From: Cymodocea nodosa
Taxonomy: Eukaryota; Streptophyta; Magnoliopsida; Alismatales; Cymodoceaceae
Reading direction: 5' to 3'
Length of the DNA stretch: 64,000 nucleotides
NCBI GenBank assembly: GCA_036874045.1
Contig: JAZBRI010000003.1
Span: forward strand, 6,894,501 to 6,958,500
The position numbers were made by a program, and so were the translations under genes. The notes below the pieces were generated by a model. That model did not search any database, was not told where the DNA came from, and saw only the letters and a program-made list of their open reading frames with translations. Shown piece after piece: positions 10,997 through 21,651 of this stretch (positions within the stretch are counted from its first letter, which is position 1; each line of letters begins with the position of its first letter).

Positions 10997-11537
10997 TAAG
11001 AAATCAGTTTTTATGTTTATATAAAAAAAAATTAAAAAAAAAATACATTAAAAAAAAATATATATATATAAAATATAGAAATCATTACGGTTCAACCGAC
11101 CGGATCCATCGGTATGATCGGAACATAAAAAAATATGTATATTAATTTTAAGAAAAAAATTAGGTTTGATCGAAACATAGTATCGGTTAAACCGATAAAA
11201 AAAAAAAACAGAAAAACTATTATCTATAGTATTTTTATTATTATATCAATTTCTATAGGGAGTCCGTTGAGTTACGCTTAACTCAATGAACTTACTCCAT
11301 TGAGTCTTGAGTTAGTCAACGAGCTTATTCTGTTGAGTAACTGTAACTCAACGGAGTACTGTAGCTAAGACCGCGGATGAGATAGTAATAGTTGGTTCGG
11401 GAAATGACCCGATTACCCGCCTAAACTTAGGGCTTATTTATCTTAAAGCTAGGGTTTTGGGGGCATTATCCGGAAAATTATTTAGAATCTAGAACAGTAG
11501 AAATCAGAGCGATTCCGTTCTGTTGAGTAACTCCACG
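10997..11537 (+). other. Noncoding spacer with palindromes, element A
   Basis: A-rich runs and a TA repeat (11020-11075) are followed by CGACCGGATCCATCGG and related CCGAT-containing inverted motifs (about 11096-11195). Then comes a set of CGTTGAGTT/AACTCAACG motifs at 11262-11356. TAGGGCTTATTTATCTTAAAG near 11430 could hold a weak TATA box before the ATG at 11538. No coding sequence seen. Confidence 0.55.
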
Positions 11538-13774
11538 ATGAGGAAGATGACACCTGAATTCTAGGAAGATACAGTTGACACAACACAATTTCTGAAGGAA
11601 TCTGAAGAATGGCACACGAGGTAGAAGATCAGAAATACGACGTGAGAAAAAGAGTTACAGAAGGTAGAATCTGAACTTTTTAGATTAAGAAGAATATTAG
11701 TAGATTGTGGAATACAAATACCCCAAATAATGGAGACACAAATCAGAGTAGCAACAGAAATTGCAGTTAGTAAAGAAAGAAGAATCAGGCCAAACAATGA
11801 AGTAGCCCTAGTGCTAATCCAGCGCAAGGCCAGATTATGGTTCAAAAGGTGCATTGTTGGTCGTGGAAGTTTGGAAATATGGCGGTAGGAACAACAAGAG
11901 CCAATTGAAGAACAAGATGAGTCGACTGCTGAAAGACCTATTCCTGAGGAACAACAACCAGGACCTTCAGTTCCACCATTTAAGCCGTTGGCACGAGTAG
12001 AAATGATGGGGCCTTCGACTGAAGAAGAGTTAAAGGAATTTCAAGCATTAGTTCAAGTTGGGAAAAACCAAGGAGAATCAGAAGATTTGGTAGTGGCTAA
12101 AGCACACCTAGTGTTTGATGCACTTTACAAAAAGAGGGCTGTAGAAAAGTTGAAAGCCCAATATAAAATCAAAATGGAACAGCATCAAGAAGCTACTGCC
12201 AAACCTACTGCAAAAAGAGATGAGGCTGGTCCTTCGAGACTAGTAATTATAGAAAAAGTTAAACAGGAAGAGCCAGTACCTGTGGCTCGAAGGCCTGTAG
12301 AGCCTACTTCTGTAGATTTAATCTCAGAAGAAGAAGAGGAAGAACAGGCACAATTAATCAGAAAAAGGAAAGGAAAAGAGATAGTGCCTGACTATCAAGA
12401 AGAGATTAAATCAGATATACCAATGTCAATAGGGCCTGTGGAGCCAATTTTATAAACCTACTATCCGATTCTGAGGAGGAGTAGGAGGAGCTGCAGCAGG
12501 AGCTGTAGCTGGAGGAGCAAAGACAAGAAGAAAATCAGGCTGAAATTAGTCTACAGCCTGTACAAGAAGAAATAGAAATTAGGGCAGAAACTGAATTGCC
12601 CGTGACTCCGTCCCAATCTGTTACAGAATCAGAAAGAATAGTAATAGAACAAATTGGTAGTCAGGAGGAAGAAGAAATGGTAGAAAATGAAGAGGCTGAA
12701 AGAAGCCATTTGGACAAAAATAACTTCATAGATTCCACTAAAGAGCAAGAAACTCTTTAGCAATTTATGGAAAGAATTCAAAACAGAGTGGAGAGTTCTG
12801 TCGGCTCACCACAACAAACATAAGCAAAAGCAAAAATTCAGGAATCTGTAGAGAATGTTCAAATGTAGCCTATAGAAGAGGAAGAGCAAGAACAAACCCC
12901 TCGGGAAAAACAAAGTCACCTTCCTGACCCGACTGAAACAACAATTTTGAATGAAGTACATTTTTGTAGTCAAGAAGCTTATACCAAATATCAAGAGATA
13001 AGGGGTTACAATATTATTTACAGTAGACCAGTAAATTGGGATGGGATGCAAGAAATCAAAGATTTATTTGAATTCCAAGGTCTACTCCAATTCATTTCTC
13101 AAGAAAGAGGGCATGCAGTATATGAGAATTTAGTGTCCTGTTTTTATGCAAATTTAAGAGAAGGAGAAGGAGGATTAATTTCCAACATGGAGGAAGCTGA
13201 TGTACAGATAACACTAGAGCTTCTCCATAACATTTTTAGATTGAAGAATGAAGGATTAAAAATTTTGGAAGACACAACTGCCATCGAGTGGATTGAATAG
13301 GAAATCAAAGATTGTTTAGCTATCAATCCTGGTGTACCTTTATTAAATAGATTGAAGCATTTAAGTGGTAAAGCACACATGGTAGCTAACATTCTGATTA
13401 AAAATGTCTATCAACGATAGGGCCATGACATAGAATTAAGTCAATTTGTCAAATGGGTCACATATGCAGTTGTAAACAAGATTCAAATAAATTGGTTTGA
13501 AGTTTTTATCTCCAAGCTGAAAGCAATAAAGAAAAAATTGTTTTATGGAGATTTGATTCCACTACTGATGGTGGATTGTATTGATTTCACAAATTGGACA
13601 TCAAAAATGATCAGATCAAGAACCATTTCAGTGAAAAAATACAAAAATTTTGTAGCTACAAAGATAGTTGTACCTTCTAGAGGAATTACAGGAGCTATAG
13701 AGAGAATTAATCAATTAGAACTTCAATTAGAAAAACTCTAGAAGGAATTAGATGAACTTAGGAATAGAGATTAA
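11538..13774 (+). pseudogene. PTPP-type (putative plant transposon protein) ORF, element A
   Basis: The ATG at 11538 opens a frame with early stops (11562, 11622, 11643, 11886) that is open from 11988 to 12455. A frameshift near 12450 leads into the second frame, which runs to 13772-13774 with several stops. The N-terminal half is acidic and Glu/Gln-rich, likely coiled coil. The C-terminal half holds the domain I assign to PTPP: FCSQEAYTKYQEIRG, IIYSRPVNWDG, LLHNIFRLKNEG, KAHMVANILIKNVYQ, LFYGDLIPLLMVD. It occupies the env-like position after integrase. Its function is not known. The same ORF recurs at 28910 and 50500, and relatives lie in Sirevirus remnants. Confidence 0.7.
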
Positions 13775-14184
13775 AAATTAGATGTATTGTGTATGAAATT
13801 GTATGATGTATTTACACTGTAAATTGATTCATATGAATGAATATAATTTTTCAGATGCAATTTTCATACATGTTTTGGATATGAAATGAATGGAATTTAT
13901 TGAATATTCTGTAATTTATGGAACTTTATGAATGAATATGTAATAGATTTACAATTTGCTGAATGACAGGATAAATGCTTAAAAAATTTCTACATGTTGC
14001 AAGGTAAAATGTAAATTCTGCATAACATAAAATGACCTACAAGTTTAATCTTTATATAATGTTCAGATTTAAATGAATTTTGAATAGAATGATGCATTAA
14101 TGACATAGATTTAACTTTATTTTAGTTAGCAAAATAAAAAAAATAAAAACAAAGAGGAATTTACGAGAGTAAAACTTAGAGGTT
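13775..14184 (+). other. AT-rich spacer between PTPP ORF and palindrome array
   Basis: No ORF. It is colinear with 30110-30530 and 51594-52020 in the other copies; shared words include ATGAATGAATAT and GATGCATTAATGACAT. No motif I can assign. Confidence 0.6.
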
Positions 14185-14189
14185 GCTAA

Positions 14190-14365
14190 GTGTTAACTCA
14201 ACGAAGTAAGTTCGTTGAGTTAACTGTAACTCCACGAGGTTAGTAATGTAATATAAGGTCACTCCGTTGAGTTATCTATAACTTAATAATGTTAGTCCAT
14301 GGAGTTAGCAACGGTAACTTGTTCTGTTGAGTTATCTGTAACTCAACGAGGTTAGTTCGTGGATT
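14190..14365 (+). repeat. CGTTGAGTT/AACTCAACG palindrome array, element A
   Basis: Repeated inverted motifs of the form AACTCAACGAAGT...TCGTTGAGTT, with spacing of about 30-60 bases. Some copies read ACTCCACGAGG. The array recurs at the same place in elements B (30537-30775) and C (52025-52205) and in many LTRs of the window. Confidence 0.85.
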
Positions 14366-14399
14366 AAGCAGAATGGTTATTCTTTTAACCACGAACGAA

Positions 14400-14701
14400 A
14401 CTTCGTCGGTTTAGCGGTTACCAAAAATTTGAAATTAATAGTGGTACACGTACCCATAAAAACAAGAACCATGATGCACGTTGCAAGACACATTCTTGCA
14501 ATGAGATTTATTCACTTTATGGATGTACATTATATATATAAAACAGAATGTTATTTACGAGTTACCAGCACTTATAAAAGAAAGGAGAATGCGTTGGAGG
14601 AATTGGAAGAAGAAGCAGTTGATTCAACTTCATCCGACAACAAATATTTACTGAATGGAAAGCTTCAGACTGGTATGTAATTAATCTTCTGCTATTTATT
14701 T
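14400..14701 (+). promoter_or_regulatory. Internal leader with TATA-like box and splice donor, element A
   Basis: This segment is strongly conserved in three copies (also 30790-31128 and 52230-52542). It includes TCGTCGGTTTAGCGGTTACC (about 14403), a TATATATATAAAA run at 14531-14543 and, about 130 bases later, a consensus donor CTG|GTATGTAATT (GT at 14673-14674), with the Gag ATG 29 bases beyond. It looks like an internal promoter and first exon for the Gag and F-box unit, or an RNA-processing site of the genomic transcript. A short open frame inside (14429-14680) is not clearly conserved. Confidence 0.5.
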
Positions 14702-16044
14702 ATGAGCACATAGACTCATTCTCTAAGCACTAAGCGATTAGTAAGAACACCTACCTAGGAATTTTCATCACAGAGGAGTACTAAAAAATTTTCTAAACTA
14801 AACTTTAACGAAATTCTTTGGGGTGTAGCTAGCCTTTCTTTAAAAAAGAACGTAGAGATGACTATTCCAGTAGAAAAACCATTAGCAGAAATTCTATATC
14901 CGGAATTAGTTGATGAACCTTCATGTATTCGATTGCCAAACTTTGAGGGAGATAGGTTTGAACTGAAATCTAATTATATTAGTTAATTGCCACATTTTCA
15001 TGGATTAGAAAGAGAGGATGCCTATTATTTCCTTAGAGAATTTAATGAAGTCTGTCAAATGATGAAAATGCCGAACATGTGTATAGATGCTATTAAACTA
15101 AGATATATACCTTTTTCTTTAAAAGACACAGCTAAGAGATGGTTATATACTCTGTCGCCTGATTCAATTTCTACATGGACTGAATTTTGCTCTATTTTTC
15201 TAGAAAAATATTATCCAACACATCAAACGATTAAAAAGAAGAAAGAAATCTTAATGTGTAGCCAAAAGTAGGGTGAATCATTCTGGAAATATTTTGAAAG
15301 ATTTAAAGATTTACTGACTCAATGTCCATATCATGCAATGAGTAAAGCATAATTAATAGGTATAATTTATGAAGGCATAGATGTTTCAACGAAATCTTTA
15401 TTAGAATCTACTTGTCAAAATGGATTTTTAAAGTTATGTAGTGAAGAAGCATGGGCATATTTAGAAAACCTTGCAAAAAGAACTGCACAGTGGGAAAACT
15501 CAGCTGAAGCTATTGTAGATAAAAAAGTATTGCCAAGAGGAATGCATGAAATAGATTCAAGTACTATGCTTGAGGTGAAATTAAATGAATTAACAAAGAA
15601 AATAGAAGAGTTATCATTAAATCAAAAGCTAGCAGAAAAGAATGCAAACATAAATGATTTAGATATTATTTATACTAGAAACTAGAGATATAACTTGGGA
15701 AATTCTTATAATCCTAATTGGAGAAATCACTCGAATTTATCTTGGAGAAACAATAATTTCCAGGGAGGAGAAAATGTAAATGAGAAGAATATAAGTTATG
15801 AAGCATTACTGGAATAAGGATCTAGAATAGAGAAATTAGAAAAGATAATCCAATAATTAAACAATCATCTAAATTTTGTATTTGGAAGTACTGCAATTCA
15901 AAATCAAATAGAAATATACCACTTAGACAGAAGGAACCAATGGAAGTTAGACCTACTAGAGAATTGCCAATACAAGCTATACCTAATCCTGTCAATAGAA
16001 CGGTTAATGAAATTGATACCTCTTCTAGAAGGATAGCTGAATGA
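14702..16044 (+). pseudogene. gag: Gag capsid ORF downstream of pol, element A
   Basis: ATG at 14702, chosen because copy C opens at the same place (52543). The protein is an Athila Retrotrans_gag: LPNFEGDRFELKSNYIS, LPHFHGLEREDAYYFLREF, IKLRYIPFSLKDTAKRWLY, TEFCSIFLEKYYP, FWKYFERFKDLLTQCP, then a coiled-coil tail and NPNWRNHSNLSWRN. It ends at TGA 16042-16044 with no zinc knuckle and no VTLRSG. Internal stops near 14711, 14756, 14984, 15269, 15350, 15683, 15816 and 15855, and a frameshift near 15910, make it a pseudogene. Unusually, it lies after the integrase and PTPP ORFs. Confidence 0.85.
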
Positions 16045-16236
16045 AGCAGCATATCTGAAGCAACTATCTGTATGTATATATGTTTTTATTTTTTTAGTTA
16101 ATAGTATCGTAGAGTTAGTCCTTAACTCAACGAACTTAGTCCGTTGAGTTATGCCTTAACTCCACGAGGGTGTGCAGTAGTTATGTTAATTTTTTGTCTC
16201 TGTTAAATTTGTGTTTGTGTTATACAGAATCAACAA
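16045..16236 (+). other. Intron-like spacer between Gag and F-box ORFs, element A
   Basis: It holds a donor candidate CT|GTATGTATAT at about 16069, a palindrome AACTCAACGAACTTAGTCCG...GAGTT at about 16109-16138, and an acceptor TTATACAG (AG at 16226-16227) ten bases before the F-box ATG. The same layout occurs in elements B and C. The leader donor at 14673 could also splice to this acceptor and give an F-box mRNA that skips Gag. That is an inference. Confidence 0.5.
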
Positions 16237-16677
16237 ATGGAATTGATGCAATTACCGTTGGATGCACTAAGGGAAGTACTGAGTAATTTGTCAGCTAAAG
16301 ATCTGTACAAGCTGTGTTATGTATCAAAGGAAATTAAAGACTATATTGAAGAAAAATATTTTCAGGGACTACAAGCTGCAAAAATGACTAAGATTAAAGA
16401 TGGATTCATATGGAGGTCATTTAATCGTAGTTCAAATACCTATGAATATCTTGCTATGGAAGAAACTACTGGAATTCCACCCAATACATTAGAAGGAATA
16501 AATCATATTATGGGGATAGATGAAGGATTAATCATATACAGGACGAGACCAATGTATGCAAGTTTATTATTACCTGATATTTTGATAAGAAATCCTATAA
16601 CAGGAGAAGAATGGAATATAGGAAGACCTAATATCAATCCAGTTTGTTGGTATCTGTTTTGGGAAAAAATTTTATAA
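16237..16677 (+). pseudogene. F-box protein, C-terminally truncated, element A
   Basis: 146 open codons from the ATG at 16237. Residues 5-45 form an F-box (LPLDALREVLSNLSAKDL, then CYVSKEI), the motif that binds SKP1 in SCF ubiquitin ligases. Residues about 108-131 read LLPDILIRNPITGEEWNIG, the start of an F-box-associated (FBA-like) domain for substrate binding. After GRPN the frame runs into a duplicated downstream segment (AATATCAATCCAGTTTG, again at about 16735), so some 210 C-terminal codons kept in copies B and C are lost. The F-box part itself has no stop. Confidence 0.82.
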
Positions 16678-18235
16678 GAAAATTTTTTTATTTAAGTTTT
16701 CATGTTTTATAAAAGAAAAAAAAAACAAAAACAAAATATCAATCCAGTTTGTTGGTATCTGTTCTGGGAAACCAACTGGCTTGCTTGTGAGTCACCAAAG
16801 GCATAGGAGCCTGGGTTCCACACAAGACACTAAATTATCAATATCTGTTAAATGTTATTTTGTTATATATTTTTTTGCTTTTATCTGTGAATGAAAAGTT
16901 TTCAGAATTAAAAATCATAATATGTAGGAGATACAAACAAAACAAGGTATGTAACTGATTACTTGTCCTGAATTTTAATCAACAAAATTGTATTCATGCC
17001 TACTACAATTACTGTATTTATTTTCAAATCTTTTACATTGAGGACAATGCAAAATGTAGGTATCTTATGTTATATTTAGAAGGCTATATATGATGCTATA
17101 GAATTTACTATTTTTGCAAATCTACATATAGTATCTTATGTTTTTTTCTGAATTTCATGAGTTTAACAATTTCACGATTTTAAAATGAAATTAGAATGAT
17201 TAATGAAAAATCAGTAAATTATTTGAAGTCCTGAAGGAGCTGAGATGTGAATTCTAGATTAAATGAAACATATATGATTAAAGATACATTTAATTTGACT
17301 GATTGAACTTGTAGAATGATTTATGTGTAGATCTTATTAAACTACAAAAAAAGTATGAGCCTATTGTTATGGATTCATATTTTTAGTAAATGATAGAAGC
17401 AAGACTATATGAGATTGGTGTTTTACTGCATCTGTATTAATGAAATACGTACATATACAGTATGTGATTAATGTTTTGTTTTGTGTGTATTTTGATTGAA
17501 AAAACAAAAAACAAAAAAAACAAAAAAAAAAACTTTTTAAGAGTTTATTGACTTGTTTGATCACGAGCATTTTATACTTAAGCAGATAGGTATGTAAGGA
17601 TTGTTGACCTGAAAAGGACTCTTGAAATATGGCAACCTAAGATCCTGATTAGATCTGGGATTGTTGATTGAAAGCTCGTTACATGAGTACATTAGAAAGC
17701 TCCTGTATGATTCAAGCTTGTCAAATTAACTTTTAAAGTATAAATATATATATATATATACTGTTCTGAAAAGGTACAAGTGTTTTGTGAAATACAGGTA
17801 TCTTATGAATCGAGTATATTTTCTGTTATCTAGAATTGCTGAAATGTGAATCTGGAATTGACTTTTGAAGTTATTTTTATAGAGATACAATTCTTTATTC
17901 TATTTGTCTTAATCATATTGAATTGGATTGTACTTTGATTCGTATGTTGTTGAAATTTCTTCTAGAAATCTTATTAGAAAATTCAGGATGACAGATGATG
18001 AAAAGAAGAACAAACGATAATATAATTAACACTTATGTGATGATGATATACTTCGTATGTAATTTGCATATATTCTAAGTATATTTGCAGGTTGATTACT
18101 GAAACATACAGAATATATATTTTTATGCTGAACAGAAGAAAAAAAGAAGAAGAATTAATTCTAGCACTTTTTGAAAAACCAATTAATTAGATCTTAGTTT
18201 GCTAAGGGACTAGCAAAATTTAGGTATGGGGGAAG
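16678..18235 (+). other. 3' noncoding region of element A, ending in polypurine tract
   Basis: No coding ORF. It contains a block shared by copies A-C (about 16738-16830: CCAGTTTGTTGGTATCTG, TGTGAGTCACCAAAGGCATA, GGTTCCACACAAGACACT), an ACATTGAGGACAATGCAAAATG segment (17036-17057), the better conserved block at 17535-17720, a TA run (17742-17760) and GGTATGGGGGAAG (18223-18235) as the polypurine tract next to the LTR. Confidence 0.75.
17535..17720 (+). repeat. Conserved about 180-bp block of the Athila 3' region
   Basis: Kept in five copies (6905-7085, here, 34935-35115, 56263-56445, and reversed at 63595-63780). It contains TTGATCACGAGC, GGTATGTAAGGATTGTTGAC and a second ATTGTTGA..GAAAGCTCGTTAC half-repeat. 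On the antisense strand several copies keep an open frame of about 50 codons; this copy has a 1-base deletion in it. Confidence 0.7.
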
Positions 18236-20477
18236 TGTTTAGAATGAAAAAGTGCATATTATTAACGGTTAAATGATGGTTAATTGCATAATATTTAGCT
18301 TATCATATAAGAATTAAGCCATTATGTTATAATTGCACTATTATATGCTTTAATTAGAATTACTACTTAATTTTGGGGAATTAATGTCAATTTAGTACAT
18401 TTCTGAATTGTTGGTAAGTTGCAGGTTGTGAAATTCTTAAGTATCCGAATTTTCTGATATTTCGGACAATTATGTTTAACATACCGAACATATTTCGAAC
18501 AGTTATGTTTAACAAACCGAACATGTCGGATAGTTATGTTTAAATTGCCAAACAGTTATGTTTTGAAAGAATATTTTATTATTTCCTAAAGTACACGTGT
18601 CAAAACCATAATGCATGACTTAAGTGAACTTTCAGTGATTTAGGTGTAACTATCCGAAATGCATCTGAGCATCGGATAGTTAGACCTGTAACTCTCTGAA
18701 ATATGTATTTTATTATTAAACTACTACTGACATGTGTCGAGATCTGGAAGATTGACTTTAATTATATATCGGTGAGTTATCTATAACTATCCGAAATGCA
18801 TCTAAGCATCGGATAGTTAAGTTTGTAAGTATCTGAAATGCACCTAAGCATCGGATAGTTAAATTTATGCACGCGTTGAATTTAAATGCTTTAGTATATC
18901 ACGTAAGATGCACATGTTTAACTCATTAAGTTAGCATAACTATACGCGTTGAGTTACATGAATACACACTAAGGTAACGTGTTATGTTAACGACTTATTT
19001 CTTTATTGCACGTGTTTTATAGTTAATTCAACGAAGCAAGTCCGTTGAGTTATCTGTAACACTACGAACTATTTATTTTCTAATATGCCACTATAGCGGT
19101 TGCAGAAACAGGATAGTTGGAAGAAAAACCATGATTGCATGTATTGCGCAGGGAGAAGAAATCATAGCTGTTGATATGAATGAAGGAAATCCAACCGAAC
19201 ATTCAAGCAGAAGTAATTACCACTGAAGAAATATAAAAGAAAAAAAGAAAAAGAAGTAGTGTGTGTGATCGATGGACGGCCAATGTGTATAGAGGAGGAG
19301 CACCGAGCTTTCTATAGGTAGTATCGGCGATTCTCCAAAGTACCACACCAACCATCGTTACCACCATCATCACCACCATAATCACCAACCATCAGAGGTA
19401 TGTGAGAATACTTTCTTGATGTCGAGTCGATTCCGAGCAAAACACAGTGCTTGACAACCATTGTGAGGAGTGATCGCGTTGCGGGAAGGGAATCTATTTT
19501 CACCAAGCACCGACTCATATTTCAGGAGATCGTAAAGCTTCTAGCCTTGACTTAGGGTTGATGCCTGTATGCTGAAGAGGAGATTATCTTGCAATTCTAG
19601 ACTCACGATTCTATAGGGAGAGGAGACAAGATTGTAAGTGGTTTAATTTTCAGTGGTGTAATCGTGTCATATGTAGTGACGGAAGTATTTATTGTTGATT
19701 GAGATTACTTTACATTTCACCTTTTGCCCATTTCCATGTTCATATTAAACCAAAAATACCAAAAACAACTTATCTACTATTGTATGTTGTATTTGAGTGT
19801 TGTATTGTTTGTGTTGTATCCTGATTAATGTTATCTTTGTCAATGTTGTGATTGTTTTATGTTTGTTTTAGTTTTACAGTTTACTGAAATTGGTTCGTTC
19901 AAAAGACTTAAAGATTTTAATGGTTACTATTAGAATTATCTGAATGTTAGTATTACTTAATGATAAATCCAGTGTTTACTAACATTAAAGAGCTTAATTG
20001 ATGTTATTTACAATCTGTGGAATCGCTTAATGGTTGGCTGAATTCCTCTGTAAATAGCAATATTAAAAAGAAAAGACAAGCTCGTGGAGTTAACTTAAGT
20101 CCACGAGGTTAGTCCGTTGAGTTAGCTATAACTCAACGAACTTTTTCCGTTGAGTTAACTGTAATTCAACGGAGAGCTTATTGAATATATAAATTTGATT
20201 GTTAACAAATGAACAGTTCTCAAGTTCTTCAGCAATTCCCTATGGGATCGACCTGTACTTGCACACTAATACAATAGACACTGTGCACTTGCAGTTAAAG
20301 TACAAATTGGAATTAATATCTACATTGTATTAAAGGTTGTTTGTTTACTTCTAAAAGAAAAAGAATAGGCATAAAGATAAATTAACTAAGTAAAAATAGA
20401 AGTAACAAATCCAAGTTTTTCTGGTACGTTATTGGAGATCTAATCAGATATTATGGTATCGTGCTGGGAAAACACAA
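18236..20477 (+). repeat. 3' LTR of Athila-like element A
   Basis: Begins TGTTTAGAATGAAAAAG directly after the polypurine tract and ends near CACA at 20477; its last 93 bases match 8256-8348. Inside are four CAGTTATGTTTAA-type repeats (18468-18560), hairpins AACTATCCGA...TCGGATAGTT (about 18648-18682 and 18785-18820), a segment also present in the Sirevirus LTRs (18898-19012), a TATA box at 19232, the sequence GTACTTGCACAC near 20255, and CGTTGAGTT palindromes (19020-19065, 20086-20175). Antisense open frames at 19203-19518 are by-products of this sequence. Confidence 0.88.
19232..19239 (+). promoter_or_regulatory. LTR TATA box, element A
   Basis: TATAAAAG, conserved at the same LTR position in element B (36472) and element C (57968), is followed by an A/G-rich stretch. 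It is probably the core promoter for the genomic RNA. Confidence 0.6.
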
Positions 20478-21133
20478 ATAGCCTCCTAAATTAATTTTTA
20501 AAGTTTTAGGATTGAAGAAAGAAGGTTGTTGTAACTAATAGATTTGATATGATTAGACAATTGGAATGGGACATTCACTCGCTATCAAAGATTCTAGATG
20601 TATATAGTGAAATGAGATTAATGGAAAATTTGAATGTAGGGGCAAGGTTTATTGCAAATATATTGCATGCTAATTTATTTTAGAGAGTCAGACATAATAT
20701 GGAAGTCAGTAGAAGCTATTTATATGCAACTTATGGCTTGTTGAATAGAATTCAAATCAATTGGTTTGATGTTTTCATTTCTCAACTACAGCATATGAGT
20801 TCAAAGTTATTTTTTAGTGATGTTGTATGTAGACTCCTTGCAAACTAATTAAATTTATCCGACTGACCTTCTGAAACTGAAGGCATGAGAGCTTTTAGTA
20901 TAAAAGATTTGCAAAAATTCCAAGCTATGCATCAACCTCAACGACAACAATAACAACCTGACTGTACAGGACAGATACAACCACAATAGCCAAGTTATTC
21001 AATTCAAGTAGAACAGCAACCCCAGCTACCTCCTTCCATAGATGATGTGCTTAACGAAATCAGAAATGATATTAGGCATCTAGGAGATAAAATATGTAAT
21101 GCTATAAGTGATATACTTAGGAGGGATAGATAA
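20478..21133 (+). pseudogene. PTPP-type ORF remnant at a Sirevirus 3' end
   Basis: Starts right after the Athila LTR. Broken frames give LLNRIQINWFDVFISQLQ, SKLFFSDVVCRLLAN and a Gln-rich tail ending IRNDIRHLGDKICNAISDIL at TAA 21131-21133. This parallels the end of the Athila PTPP ORF (NKIQINWFEVFISKL, KLFYGDLIPLLM) but is clearly a different lineage. The purine tract and LTR that follow are of Sirevirus type, so this is probably the env-like ORF of a copia element. Confidence 0.55.
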
Positions 21134-21651
21134 ATATCTGTTTGCTTGTTTCTGAATACAAAATGTAATGTTTGTATTTATTGTTTGATTGTTTGAACGA
21201 TACATTTTTTTATAAATGGTTCAATTCTTATTTATGTTTATAGAAAGTTGAGCTATATATAGTTATCTCTTGATTTATATACTGTGTAATCATCTTTTTG
21301 ATTAATGACAAAAAGGGGGAGAAATGTAGAAGATGATTATGTTTTTAATTGCATATATTATAAAGGGAGATGATATTTATGTGGTTATTGTAATCTGATA
21401 GATGATAATGTAATCTGAAAGAGAATTATGTGGTTATTAAAATCTAAAAGATACTTATGTAATTATTGACATCTGAAAGTTTTATTTTTGAGAGGTGAAT
21501 TTTTACATAAATAATAGAAATAAGCTTAAGTGAGCTTAAGTTAACAAACTTGTTTGTTGAATTAAAAATTAACCAAACGAAGGTGCTTTGTTGAGTTATA
21601 TATTTCATAATTGATTTAATATGGTTTTGTCATCATCAGAAAGAGAGAGAT
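21134..21651 (+). other. Sirevirus 3' noncoding region with purine tracts
   Basis: GACAAAAAGGGGGAGAAATG at about 21307 and TTTTGTCATCATCAGAAAG at about 21625, next to the LTR start, match the typical Sirevirus pattern of repeated purine tracts after a GATGA..ACAAAA motif. No gene seen. Confidence 0.65.

Larger units (their letters stand above)
8256..20477 (+). mobile_element. Athila-like Ty3/gypsy element A (longest copy)
   Basis: About 12.2 kb. In order: the last 93 bases of a 5' LTR, a tRNA-Asp-like primer site, a Gag zinc-knuckle segment, RNase H and integrase (reverse transcriptase deleted), a PTPP ORF, a palindrome array, an internal leader, a Gag capsid ORF, an F-box ORF, a 3' noncoding region, a polypurine tract and a 3' LTR of about 2.24 kb. 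The Athila call rests on the integrase wording, VTLRSG after Gag, and NWRNHxNLSW in Gag. The order PTPP-capsid-F-box-LTR repeats in elements B and C. Confidence 0.85.

Noticed and set aside
14190-14365. Evenly spaced palindromes resembling a CRISPR array
   Set aside because: Plant genome, variable spacing, degenerate repeats and the same motifs scattered in LTRs; no spacer or repeat regularity.
16770-16832. tRNA-like block (TGGCTTGCTTGTGAG, then GGGTTCCACAC) shared by elements A-C
   Set aside because: A- and B-box-like words are present, but I could not fold a cloverleaf with paired acceptor and anticodon stems; it is better treated as conserved element sequence.
19203-19518. Antisense open frames of 61 and 68 codons
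   Set aside because: Inside the Athila LTR over A/G-rich and CAC/CAT-rich sequence; not kept open in the other LTR copies and no family match.
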